This document shows positions 12,933 through 24,345 of a stretch of 64,000 bases of DNA, piece by piece. The first letter of the stretch is position 1. Each line of letters starts with the position of its first letter. The notes beneath the pieces were generated by a model that was not told the origin of the DNA, did not search any database, and was given only the letters and a program-made list of their open reading frames with translations. The stretch comes from Ehretia macrophylla (taxonomy: Eukaryota; Streptophyta; Magnoliopsida; Boraginales; Ehretiaceae). The translations under genes and the position numbers were made by a program. The stretch spans positions 61,949,850-62,013,849 of the forward strand of contig CM075770.1 in the NCBI GenBank assembly GCA_037974665.1, in the 5' to 3' direction.

Positions 12933-12950
12933 AATTTCGAGGACGAAATT
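12933..12950 (+). promoter_or_regulatory. Palindrome just before the polypurine tract
   Basis: AATTTCG, a 4-nt loop, then CGAAATT, ending 5 nt before the purine tract. It is also coding here (the NFEDEI region). The equivalent palindrome is retained in the non-coding E2 (32345-32368) and E4 (49538-49555), and in an imperfect form in E1. Confidence 0.6.
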
Positions 12951-12955
12951 TCTAT

Positions 12956-12968
12956 AAGGGGGGGAGAA
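12956..12968 (+). other. Polypurine tract of unit 1
   Basis: AAGGGGGGGAGAA directly abuts the TG of LTR2 at 12969. The same tract precedes LTR3 at 20380-20392. Confidence 0.9.
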
Positions 12969-15396
12969 TGTGAAACCCCACTTTCTTGCTTATCTCGTTT
13001 TACGTGCTTTACCTCGTTTTGCGTGCATATAACCTGTTTATGTGCTATAGGACCTAGAAAGTTATAATTTTGATTTCAATACTTCTAATACGTGCTAAAT
13101 GTGCATTCATGAAATTTTTATCAAAAACGGAGTCAGAAAATTTATCGTCGATTTTCAGTGAATAGTGTTTTCGAAACACGTCCGCTATAATTTTGAAACT
13201 GGTATTTTTAACCCTTCTAGACCTAGTCCACGGACTTTAATAGACCTGTGTTTGATGAAAACGGTTTTAAAATCGGCTTAAGAATTTATTAGGGTTTTTA
13301 CACCGACTTTTGCGAAAATCGAGTTTTAAGCCGACTCGGGTGGAATTCTTTGAATGTAAAACTTCTTGTCACCTAAAAATAACTCACTTGAGATATCTTG
13401 GGGGTTGCATAATTAATTTTAACTTGGTGATCACTAAAATGCAATTAAAGACATTAAAAACACAAAAATACCTATTAAAATAACTTTGACTTTAATTAAA
13501 AAAATTGACCTTATAAGCTATTGTCACCTACACACACTCACACAACACAAAAACACCACCACACACACACACATTGCCGAGGGGTTGAGGGAGAAAAGAG
13601 AAGAAAGAAAACTCAAGCTTTTCAATCAATTTTTCAAAGAAAAACCTAGTTTTTGTCCGTGAAACTTCGCACCGACTTGGATTCTGCTTGTTGGGCACGC
13701 ATTGCACGCATTCCTAGGCTTATATCGCATCTAAGGTGAGAGAAAAATTCTAGATCTCAAAATGTCATTTTTGTGTTTTTGCGTATAAATGAAGATTGAA
13801 CCGTTAGAATTGTAATCTGATGTTAGATTATTGCTCCTTGCATGCTAGGGATCATTATATACTAATACTACGAGTTTCTGTCGGATATAGCATAATTTTT
13901 ATTTTCCGGGTATTTAATTTTGATTAAAATGTTCAAAGTTGATTTAATTGAGTTGCGTTGCTCGAAATCGATTGCCGTCGATTTCTAAATACTTGATAAT
14001 TACGTGTTAGCGCTGTTGTAATGCCGAATTTTCGATTACATTGTTTGTGTGAAAATCCGGAAAATCCAGCCATGACATCCTAGGATTTTAGGGTTATCGG
14101 GCATGATTTAGAGGTGTTATGGTGGATTTCCGAGAGGGCTAATGTTGTAGGTTGAATGGGTGAGTGATAGGAACTGATTTGGTAATGTTTGGATTAGTAG
14201 ATTGTAAGTTATGAATTTTAGAAGTTTAGGTTGTCATTCTTTAATTTCTTGAACGATGCCTTAGATGGTTGGGTAGTGTTCGAGTGATGAATGGTGAGTC
14301 GTTGTTGAGTAATTTAGGGTTTAATTATGTATATTATGCATGTCCGGTTAGATGGCCTACTTTGTCATCTAACTACGTTGTTTGTTGTTTAATTTAATAT
14401 TGATGTTATATTGATGTTATTGATTGATTATTATTGAATGCGGGAATCGGGCACTCTTGTTGCTGATCTCCCAATTGATTGATTGATTGATGCGTGATTG
14501 ATGAATATGGAGTCTTGGTATGTGTGTGCCACCTCTCGGGCAGCGTCGGGCTGTCGGGTTGATAACGGCATGACTGCCATAGGCTACCCCCCAGCTCGCA
14601 TGACGGAGATGTCATGGAGGGAAGGGGATAGTGAGGTACCTCGGGTGCATGAGTAATGGGGAGTTATAAGATGAACGGTTGAGATCGTGATGGCGTTTGA
14701 AACTACACCAAATAGAGTATCCTTATTGAATGGTCATATAGTTATGTGATGATAGCTTTATTTATGTTATTATTGTTGTTGTGTGTTTACTTGCTCAAAG
14801 GACTAAATCCAAGGAGCGTAGTGAATACTGTCGAGATCTATCGGATCCTCACTGGGCTTATGTATATAAGCTCACTCTCTATTAATGCATGTTTCAGGTG
14901 TACTTTCACAAGATTACGGGTACGTGCCTCCTGAAGAGGAGAATGTGGAAAATGTGCCTTTTGTGGATGAGTCATATGTTCCCGAGTCTTATCCATGACT
15001 TTATATTGTTAAATGTCTTGTATATTAGTTTAATAGACTTTATATGCTTTACGGTTCTTAATGTAATAGATATTGAAAAGATGATGAACCAAATGATGTT
15101 AACTTAGCGGTTTCCTTTTGTCTATGGTTAAATTGTAGTTGTGTCTCAACTTACTTTTGAAATGTATGATAAAGTTGAGGTATTGTATGTCATGTTGGAA
15201 CGGAGGCGTATAACGAGGATGTTTTATTGTATAATATGGTTGTGTTGTATGTTGTTGTTTATATTGAGGAATTACTGGATGTATGATGTTTAATGAGGTT
15301 GGTTTAGAACCTCAGAAATCTGGTTACTGTCGTTATGCCGCCGAAATTCCGTTGCGTCCTGACTGATTATAGGTGGGGTCGAGTTGGGGCGTGACA
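12969..15396 (+). repeat. LTR2 (shared middle LTR) of the tandem element
   Basis: 2428 bp, TG...CA. It serves as 3' LTR of unit 1 and 5' LTR of unit 2. There is no target-site duplication at either inner edge: it is flanked by the purine tract on the left and the primer-site leader on the right. Confidence 0.95.
14853..14874 (+). promoter_or_regulatory. Conserved LTR hairpin (tandem LTR2)
   Basis: Same hairpin and acceptor-like sequence as at 7429-7450, one 7424-bp period later. Confidence 0.65.
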
Positions 15397-15403
15397 GTTT
15401 AAG

Positions 15404-15415
15404 TGGTATCAGAGC
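15404..15415 (+). other. Primer binding site (unit 2)
   Basis: TGGTATCAGAGC, 7 nt after the end of LTR2; identical to unit 1. Confidence 0.9.
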
Positions 15416-15668
15416 TCATGTTAGTTGTCAGCCGGGGTATTCTCGGAATGTGGGTAATGGTCTTAGCATGAAATATGTATGAAAGGAAAGAAAAAAAATG
15501 AAATATGTATTGGTATGATTAAGTGATAAGTGATTATGTGATTTAAGTGCTTATGTGATTATGTGATCAATTTGTTTATGTGTTTTATATGAGTTTGTTA
15601 TTTATGTGTTAATAGTTGTTTATAACCTGTCTACGTGCTATAATTGTGCTAACTCTTTGATTAGTAGA

Positions 15669-18600
15669 ATGGCCGGTCGACCGAGAACCAGAGGTAGGCC
15701 TGAGATGGCTGATGAGACTCCGAGTAACGTGGCACCGGGCCGTGACGGGGGTGATGACCGATTTGGAGCCCTATGGAGCGGACTGCAGAGTTAGTGGCTA
15801 GTCAGGCACAGTTATTAGCAGGGCAGGCTGCCCAGAATCAGGCTATGCAGGCTCAGCTTCTGAATATTCAGGGTGGTAACCACGGGCGTGGTACCCTGAA
15901 GGACTTTTTAGGATATCACCCACCGAGATTTCAGGGGGAGCCGGATGATAGAAAGGCGGAGGTATGGATTAGCAAGTTGGAGAAGATTTATGATCCACTT
16001 GGCTATACTGATGAGCAGAAAGTCTCTTTTGCCGTGTATTTGTTAGATGACGAGGCAGAGGAGTGGTGGCGCACGGTAAGGACTAGCTGGGCGGCACAGG
16101 GTATTCCTTATGTTTGGGGTACCTTTCTGATGGCTTTCCGAGCAAAGTATGTCCCGAGGATTTGCAGGGAACGGAGAGAGGCCGAGTTTCTAGCTTTGGT
16201 CCAGGGAGATGCTACAGTGGCTCAATATGAGGCCACATTTACTCGATTGTCCCGGTATGCACCGGAGTATGTGGTAGACGAGGAGCGGAGGACTCGCAGG
16301 TTTATGTTAGGGTTGCGGCCCGAGATTCAGGATGTGATGGCTCTGAATCGTTATGATATTTTCACTGAGGCTTTTGATGCAGCTTCTAGATTGGAGAAGA
16401 GGAAAGGGGATCAGATTGTCTCCAGTCAGCCTAGTAAGAGGCCGTATCAGCCGCCGGGCCAGCAGGTTTTATATAGGCCTCCAGTACAACAGGTTGTCTA
16501 CAGGCCACCTGCCCAGCAGGGTTCTTTTAGGCCACAGAGTCAGCAGAGTTATTATCGGCCTCAGTTTCAGCAGAGGCCATATCAGGTTCAGACTCAGTAT
16601 AGGCCAGCCCAGTCTCAGGGTCAGTATAGGCCTAGTGTGGTGAGACCTCAGCAGCAGGCTGTATCAGCTGCTTCTTCAGCTTCTGGTTATTCTAGGGGCA
16701 GTGTTAGTGCCACATCATCGCAGTGTAATTACTGCAAGCGCCCAGGGCATGTAGAGTCCGACTGCAGGGTAAAGGCAGGGACATGTTTGGGTTGTGGTAG
16801 CATCGATCATAGGGCGAAGGATTGCCCTAAGTATGCGAGGACTGAGGGTCGGGCAGCGACTCAGGGTTACCAGGGTAGGCCTACGGGCAGTGTACCACAG
16901 CAGCAGCGGGTTCAGGCTCGGGCTTATGCAGTTGACTTAGAGGAGATGCCTGAGGAGACTGCAGTTGTGGAAGGTAACTTTCTTATACTTGATCAACTTG
17001 TTAAAGTGTTGATTGATTCTGGTGCTACGCATTCTTTCATTACTCCTGCTTGTGTGCAACGTGTTAAATTGCAACCTGAAAGATTGCCTTATGTGGTTGA
17101 AATTAGTACCTCTTTGACTGATAAGTATGTTACTGGCTTAGTATGTAAGGATTGTATAATACATGTTAAGGGGCATAATTTTCCTTCGGACCTTATTTTA
17201 TTTCCTATCCGGGGGTATGATGTTATCTTGGGTATGGATTGGCTTTCTAAGTATGATGCCCAGTTGAACTGTAGAACCAAGGTAGTACAGTTTCGTTTGC
17301 CAGATCAGCCAGTAGTTGAGGTAGCGGGTAACCGGGGTGCTAAGCCGAGTTTTGTTATCTCAGCAACTAAAGCCGTTAAGTTGGTGAGTAAGGGGTGTTC
17401 GGGTTATCTAGCTTATTTGATCAACAAGCCATCTGTTAAGCTACAGCTTGAGGAAGTCCCTATTATCCGGGAATATCCTAATGTATTTCCCGAGGAGTTG
17501 CCAGGATTGCCGCCAGATAGGGATATCGAGTTTGTGATTAATCTTGTTCCCGGTACTCAACCTATTTCTAAATCGGCATACCGGATGGCACCAGCTGAGT
17601 TGAAGGAGTTGAAGACTCAGTTACAGGAGTTGTTGGAGAAAGGATTTATTCAGCAGAGTTCTTCACCTTGGGGAGCTCCTGTTTTGTTTGTGAAGAAGAA
17701 GGATGGTACCTTGAGATTGTGTATAGATTACCGTGGTTTGAATCAGGTGACTATCAAGAATAAATATCCTTTGCCACTGATTGATGAGTTGTTTGATCAA
17801 CTTCAGGGAGCCAAAGTCTACTCTAAATTTGATTTGAGGCAGGGGTATTATCAGCTTCGGATTCGCTCAGACGATGTTCCGAAGTCTGCCTTCAGGACTC
17901 GGTACGGGCATTATGAGTTTGTTGTTATGCCCTTTGGTTTGACTAATGCACCGGCAGCATTCATGGATCTTATGCATCGAGTCTTTCAGCCGTACTTGGA
18001 CCAGTTCGTGGTGATTTTTATTGATGATATCTTGGTCTATTCTAAATCTGAATTGGAGCACGAGCAACATCTACGGCTTGTATTAGAGAAGTTGCAGGAG
18101 CATCAGTTGTTTGCCAAGTTCAGCAAATGTGAATTTTGGCTGCAACGGATTTCTTTTCTTGGCCATGTTATTACACAGAGTGGTATTTCTATAGATCCCA
18201 CTAAGATTGAATCGGTGATGTCTTGGAAGCGGCCAGAGAGTGTTACTGATGTCCGTAGTTTTCTTGGCTTGGCGGGTTATTACCGTAGGTTTGTCAAGGA
18301 CTTCTCAAAGATTGCGGGGCCACTATCTAAGTTGACTCAGAAACGGACTATCTTTAATTGGGACGAGAAGTGTGAGAGTGGATTTCAGGAGTTGAAAAAG
18401 AGGTTAACTACCGCTCCAGTACTTGCTCTACCAGAGGGGACCGATAATATGGTCATTTACAGTGATGCATCCAAGGAGGGCTTGGGATGTGTTCTTATGC
18501 AGGATGGCCGAGTTATTGCCTATGCTTCCAGGAAGTTGAAGCCTTATGAGGTGAATTATCCGACTCATGATCTTGAGTTGGCAGCAGTTGTCTTCGCACT

Positions 18601-20491
18601 GAAGAAGTGGCGTCATTATCTGTGGGGCAGTAAGTTCGAGATTTTCACTGATCATAAGAGTCTTAAGTACTTATTCTCACAGAAGGAGTTGAATATGCGC
18701 CAGCGGAGGTGGATGGAGCTTCTTGGAGATTATAATTGTTCTATCAATTATCTGCCTGGGAAGGCAAATGTTGTGGCAGATGCTCTCAGCCGGAAGGCTA
18801 GTATTTCTTGTTTGGCTGTCAAGAAGTGGGAGGTTCTTGAGGAGTTTAGTTATTGGAGACCAGAGTTCACTCAGGTTGGGGTGATGTGTTCACATCTCCG
18901 TATTCAGCCTTTATTGTTGTCTCAGATCAGGGAAGCTCAGCAGCTTGATGTTAACCTTCAGAAGATCAAGGATCAGATTTCGGATGATCAGTCTGACTTT
19001 AAAGTGCATGAGGATGGTATTCTTCGGTTTCGGAACAGGGTTTGTGTTCCCGATGAACCGGGCTTGAGACGAGGTATTCTGGAGGAAGCTCATAATTCTA
19101 AATATACTATTCATCCTGGTGGAACCAAGATGTATCGGGATTTGAAACAGCATTACTGGTGGAACAACATGAAAAGGGAGGTTGCTAAGTTTGTGTCTAG
19201 ATGTTTGACTTGTCAGAGAGTGAAAGCCGAGCATCAACGACCAGCAGGTTTGCTTCAACCGTTGGCTATACCAGAGTGGAAATGGGAGCATATTACGATG
19301 GACTTCGTCACTGGTTTGCCTAGATCACCGAGGGGTAATGATGCAGTTTGGGTTGTCGTGGATCGTTTGACGAAGACAGCTCATTTTATCTCGATGAGGT
19401 TAGGAGATGAGGTTACAAAGCTGACGGATCTTTATCTGGATCAGATTGTTAGACTTCACGGTATTCCATCTAGTATTGTCTCTGATCGAGATCCTCGATT
19501 TACTTCTCGTTTGTGGGAGAAACTTCAGGAGACTTTGGGTACTCAGTTGAACTTCAGTACAGCGTATCATCCACAGACTGACGGTTAGTCTGAGTGGACT
19601 ATTCAGATTCTGGAAGATATGCTTAGGGCTTGTGTTCTGGACTTTGGGAAGAACTGGGAGAAACATCTACCACTTGCCGAGTTTGCCTATAACAATAGTT
19701 ATCAAGCTACTATTGGGATGGCACCTTTTGCAGCTCTTTACGGTCGTAAGTGCCGTTCACCTTTATATTGGGACGAGGTAGGAGAGATGAAGACTATTGA
19801 TCCGACTATCATGCCAGAACTTCTTGAGAAGATCGAGAATGTTCAGTTGATCAGGCAGAGAATGCTTACAGCGCAGAGTAGATTCAAGAGTTATGCTGAT
19901 AAGCGTCGTCGAGACTTGGAGTTTGCAGTTGGAGATCGGGTTTTCTTGAGATTGTCTCCTCGAAAGGGGTTTGTTCGTTATGGTAAAGGTGGTAAGCTGA
20001 GTCCGAGATTTGTTGGGCCGTTTGAGATTACTGGCAGGGTTGGTAAGTTGGCATATCGGTTGGCTTTACCGGAGAACTTCTCTAATGTCCACGATGTGTT
20101 TCACGTGTCTAATTTGCGGAAATACAATCCGGATCCTTCTCATATTCTTGAGCCAGAGCCGTTACAGCTTCGTGAGAATTTGACTTATGACGAGCGTCCG
20201 ATTCGTATTCTAGATCAGATGGACCGAGAGTTGAGGTCGAAGAGGATTCCGATGGTTAAGGTGTTGTGGAAGCATCACGGCATTGAGGAAGCTACGTGGG
20301 AGAGACGAGATCAGATGCAGCAGCAATACCCAGATCTTTTCCGTACATCAAGTAAGAATTTCGAGGACGAAATTTCTATAAGGGGGGGAGAATGTGAAAC
20401 CCCACTTTCTTGCTTATCTCGTTTTACGTGCTTTACCTCGTTTTGCGTGCATATAACCTGTTTATGTGCTATAGGACCTAGAAAGTTATAA
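15669..20491 (+). pseudogene. gag-pol: gag-pol polyprotein of unit 2, with the same frameshift and stop
   Basis: This copy is nearly identical to unit 1 at +7424. The gag start is ATG 15669, the main frame resumes at ATG 15773, and the TAG in integrase is at 19586-19588, before the catalytic Glu. Only a handful of residues differ: Ile to Thr three residues after ATG 15773, Ala to Val in the gag segment near 16270, Gln to Lys in the integrase finger near 19187, and Arg to Trp just after the stop. Sharing both defects shows the damage predates the duplication of the unit. Zinc knuckles, protease, RT, RNase H, integrase and chromodomain-like end are all recognisable in order. The frame ends inside LTR3 at 20491. 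Confidence 0.92.
20380..20392 (+). other. Polypurine tract of unit 2
   Basis: AAGGGGGGGAGAA immediately before the TG of LTR3. Confidence 0.9.
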
Positions 20492-22820
20492 TTTTGATTT
20501 CAATACTTCTAATACGTGCTAAATGTGCATTCATGAAATTTTCATCAAAAACGGAGTCAGAAAATTTATCGTCGATTTTCAGTGAATAGTGTTTTCGAAA
20601 CACGTCCGCTATAATTTTGAAACTGGTCTTTTTAACCCTTCTAGACCTAGTCCACGGACTTTAATAGACCTGTGTTTGATGAAAACGGTTTTAAAATCGG
20701 CTTAAGAATTTATTAGGGTTTTTACACCGACTTTTGCGAAAATCGAGTTTTAAGCCGACTCGGGTGGAATTCTTTGAATGTAAAACTTCTTGTCACCTAA
20801 AAATAACTCACTTGAGATATCTTGGGGGTTGCATAATTAATTTTAACTTGGTGATCACTAAAATGCAATTAAAGACATTAAAAACACAAAAATACCTATT
20901 AAAATAACTTTGACTTTAATTAAAAAAATTGACCTTATAAGCTATTGTCACCTACACACACTCACACAACACAAAAACACCACCACACACACACACATTG
21001 CCGAGGGGTTGAGGGAGAAAAGAGAAGAAAGAAAACTCAAGCTTTTCAATCAATTTTTCAAAGAAAAACCTAGTTTTTGTCCGTGAAACTTCGCACCGAC
21101 TTGGATTCTGCTTGTTGGGCACGCATTGCACGCATTCCTAGGCTTATATCGCATCTAAGGTGAGAGAAAAATTCTAGATCTCAAAATGTCATTTTTGTGT
21201 TTTTGCGTATAAATGAAGATTGAACCGTTAGAATTGTAATCTGATGTTAGATTATTGCTCCTTGCATGCTAGGGATCATTATATACTAATACTACGAGTT
21301 TCTGTCGGATATAGCATAATTTTTATTTTCCGGGTATTTAATTTTGATTAAAATGTTCAAAGTTGATTTAATTGAGTTGCGTTGCTCGAAATCGATTGCC
21401 GTCGATTTCTAAATACTTGATAATTACGTGTTAGCGCTGTTGTAATGCCGAATTTTCGATTACATTGTTTGTGTGAAAATCCGGAAAATCCAGCCATGAC
21501 ATCCTAGGATTTTAGGGTTATCGGGCATGATTTAGAGGTGTTATGGTGGATTTCCGAGAGGGCTAATGTTGTGGGTTGAATGGGTGAGTGATAGGAACTG
21601 ATTTGGTATTGTTTGGATTGGTAGATTGTAAGTTATGAATTTTAGAAGTTTAGGTTCTCATTCTTTAATTTCTTGAACGATGCCTTAGATGGTTGGGTAG
21701 TGTTCGAGTGATGAATGGTGAGTCGTTGTTGAGTAATTTAGGGTTTAATTATGTATATTATGCATGTCCGGTTAGATGGCCTACTTTGTCATCTAACTAC
21801 GTTGTTTGTTGTTTAATTTAATATTGATGTTATATTGATGTTATTGATTGATTATTATTGAATGCGGGAATCGGGCACTCTTGTTGCTGATCTCCCAATT
21901 GATTGATTGATTGATGTGTGATTGATGAATATGGAGTCTTGGTATGTGTGTGCCACCTCTCGGGCAGCGTCGGGCTGTCGGGTTGATAACGGCATGACTG
22001 CCATAGGCTACCCCCCAGCTCGCATGACGGAGAGGTCATGGAGGGAAGGGGCTAGTGGGGTACCTCGGGGGCATGAGGAATGGGGAGTTATAAGATGAAC
22101 GGTTGAGATCGTGATGCCGTTTGAAGCTACACCAAATAGAGTATCCTTATTGAATGGTCATATAGTTATGTGATGATAGCTTTATTTATGTTATTATTGT
22201 TGTTGTGTGTTTACTTGCTCAAAGGACTAAATCCAAGGAGCGTAGTGAATACTGTCGAGATCTATCGGATCCTCACTGGGCTTATGTATATAAGCTCACT
22301 CTCTATTAATGCATGTTTCAGGTGTACTTTCACAAGATTACGGGTACGTGCCTCCTGAAGAGGAGAATGTGGAAAATGTGCCTTTTGTGGATGAGTCATA
22401 TGTTCCCGAGTCTTATCCATGACTTTATATTGTTAAATGTCTTGTATATTAGTTTAATAGACTTTATATGCTTTACGGTTCTTAATGTAATAGATATTGA
22501 AAAGATGATGAACCAAATGATGTTAACTTAGCGGTTTCCTTTTGTCTATGGTTAAATTGTAGTTGTGTCTCAACTTACTTTTGAAATGTATGATAAAGTT
22601 GAGGTATTGTATGTCATGTTGGAACGGAGGCGTATAACGAGGATGTTTTATTGTATAATATGGTTGTGTTGTATGTTGTTGTTTATATTGAGGAATTACT
22701 GGATGTATGATGTTTAATGAGGTTGGTTTAGAACCTCGGAAATCTGCTTACTGTCGTTATGCCGCCGAAATTCCGTTGCGTCCTGACTGATTATAGGTGG
22801 GGTCGAGTTGGGGCGTGACA
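20393..22820 (+). repeat. LTR3 of the tandem element
   Basis: 2428 bp, TGTGAAACC...GGGCGTGACA, followed directly by the second TTATG duplication copy. It carries the same leader, donor, hairpin (22277-22298) and acceptor (22321/22322) as LTR1. Confidence 0.95.
22277..22298 (+). promoter_or_regulatory. Conserved LTR hairpin (tandem LTR3)
   Basis: TGGGCTTAT and ATAAGCTCA stems with a 4-nt loop; third copy of the hairpin at 7429-7450. Confidence 0.65.
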
Positions 22821-22825
22821 TTATG
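22821..22825. repeat. Target-site duplication TTATG, right copy
   Basis: Matches 5540-5544; the E1 LTR sequence (GGCTTGGATTTAG...) resumes directly after it. Confidence 0.95.
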
Positions 22826-23204
22826 GGCTTGGATTTAGTAGTAGGCTTGGGTTGGGCTTCATTTAGTTTAATTTAGGTGGTAGACAAATGTCCAAAGTTA
22901 CATAAAACTCTAAAGCCCCAAACGAAATCTCTACAAAAATTACTATTCTTTCATAATACTATTCATTCAAGACGAAAACTATTTTCTAAATGCATACTCC
23001 CAACATTAAATACACAAAATAATATTTTTCACATTCCTCCTACATGATAGGTGACAAGAGAAAAATACAGTTTCAGAAAAATTAAACAGTAAATTTTTCT
23101 TATGAATAGTGCCTTATGCTAAAAATTGAATAAATACACATTTAATGCTCAAATAAGACATTCAACAATTTAAAATGAATATGAAGTGGTTCTCGGTCGT
23201 CACA

Positions 23205-24345
23205 CTCTCCCCTCCTTACAAAAATTGTGTCCTCGCAATTTCTTAGGCTCCAAAATAATCCTTCAATAGCTATAGCAACCCTGGTCAGACTTGAAGCCAA
23301 TAAGTGTACTGACAAATTTACCAAGAGAAATACCCATATCATTACCACCGATAATTCCACTGAGAATACCAAAAGTTCTTCAGAAGGAATCCCGATTAAT
23401 ATAGCCAAATAAAGGCTTTTATGGAAGTACCGTTTAGAAAACCAAATAGAAGCACCATGTAAGAATCTCATCTATTAGTATCGGAAGTTAATAATACGAA
23501 ATCTGTATGTGAATACCAAGAAAATACCATGCCATGGGTGAGGCCCCGAATAAGAATTCCAACAAGAAACCGTATAAAGAATACCGATGGAGTATCTTTG
23601 AGTGCAATTCCTCCAATAGAAGTATTATACGAGTATTCCATGTACGATACCAAATAAGAGATGCATCCAAGATCCATAGGAGATGTTACCTATGAAAATT
23701 GTTGTTTAAAGATCAACTGTCACAAATTAACTCCTAACTAGAAGGCCAAAGAGAATACCCAATTAGCAGCTCAACCGTGAACAACATTTCTCCGCAAGAC
23801 ATAAGTTCTATATATATATGTAGATAATGCTAAATGCACCCTCTTCTTGTAGGTTCTTGCCTCCAAATGTACTGCTACTGATCATCTCTTTATAGGGGAG
23901 ACTTTACTTACCATATGTGAGGGGTAATGCATGTATGCATACAATGATGAATATAACATACTAATATTAATAAATATACCATATAAAGTACACAAGGTCA
24001 CATAATTATTCAGCTAACACATTATTCATATTTCACATAGGCAAATCACGTAACATACATTTCTCATTCAAGCCACACATGATCACATAGTTATACGTAT
24101 CACACAATCTTCATATTTCATGCAAATATAACACATAGGAGCACATTTCACTCAAACAAGCACAAGCCACATCAATACACATTTTACATATTCTGAGGAC
24201 ATGACATATTAACCTACTTAGCACACAAGTCACGTATGGTACTCTGTCCATGTAACACACTTTGCAAACACATGATCAAGGTCACTACCCAATAGGCCGA
24301 AGACCATTTTCCGGCTGTGAGCTATCTAAGCTCTGATACCACTAC
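23205..24345 (-). other. Internal region of E1, non-coding
   Basis: On the minus strand the region starts after the LTR with the primer site at 24330-24341 and ends with an imperfect AATTGYG palindrome (about 23221-23242) and a purine tract (about 23205-23216). A minus frame at 23142-23471 ends in NCEDTIFVRRGEC, resembling the polyprotein C-terminus NFEDEISIRGGEC of the tandem element, so this edge is probably a coding relic. Short motifs such as GAATACC, AAGAATCC and CCAAATAAAGGC recur and are shared with E2 and E4. No intact protein is visible. Confidence 0.7.
24330..24341 (-). other. Primer binding site of E1
   Basis: Minus-strand TGGTATCAGAGC (plus GCTCTGATACCA), 4 nt from the LTR edge at 24346. 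Confidence 0.88.

Larger units (their letters stand above)
8245..13067 (+). pseudogene. gag-pol: gag-pol polyprotein of unit 1, with a frameshift and one internal stop
   Basis: The natural start is probably the ATG at 8245 (MAGRPRTRGRPEM...). That frame runs to FGAL and then ends; the rest continues from ATG 8349 in the next frame, consistent with a 1-bp loss near 8347. Counting residues from 8349, two CCHC zinc knuckles lie near 318 and 337, the protease (DSGATHSF) near 412, RT ([25 protein letters not shown]) at about 640-750, RNase H ([13 protein letters not shown]) at about 894-960, the integrase HHCC finger near 1104-1150, and the first two catalytic Asp (MDFVTG; SDRDPRF) near 1177 and 1237. 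A TAG at 12162-12164 replaces a Gln codon between the second Asp and the catalytic Glu. The frame is then open through a chromodomain-like end (about 12772-12920) and runs 99 nt into LTR2, stopping at 13067. Family assignment is firm; activity is unlikely without readthrough. Confidence 0.92.
5545..22820 (+). mobile_element. Tandem Ty3/Gypsy (Tekay/Del-like) element: three LTRs, two internal domains
   Basis: The order is LTR (5545-7972), internal, LTR (12969-15396), internal, LTR (20393-22820), with a period of exactly 7424 bp and LTRs of 2428 bp each. All LTRs run TGTGAAACCCC...GGGCGTGACA. One 5-bp duplication (TTATG) flanks the whole array, and none lies at the inner junctions, so a single integration was followed by duplication, most simply by unequal recombination between LTRs. 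Both units share a frameshift near the gag start and a TAG in integrase, so neither encodes an intact polyprotein. Domain order PR-RT-RH-IN plus a chromodomain-like end, an initiator-Met primer site and long LTRs fit Tekay/Del chromoviruses. Confidence 0.95.
3483..23204 (-). repeat. Left (3') LTR of element E1, interrupted by the tandem element
   Basis: 3483-5544 plus 22826-23204 align with 26041-28485, the other E1 LTR, with only scattered substitutions. The LTR ends at ...GGTCGTCACA (23204), immediately followed by a minus-strand purine tract. X lies directly against the left end at 3482/3483, so the first roughly 1.7 kb of this LTR must lie beyond X, outside the window. The 17.3-kb tandem element occupies 5545-22820. 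Confidence 0.85.

Noticed and set aside
12195..13067. Separate downstream gene starting at ATG 12195
   Set aside because: It is in the same frame as the main polyprotein and is the integrase C-terminal half plus chromodomain-like end after a single TAG, not an independent gene.
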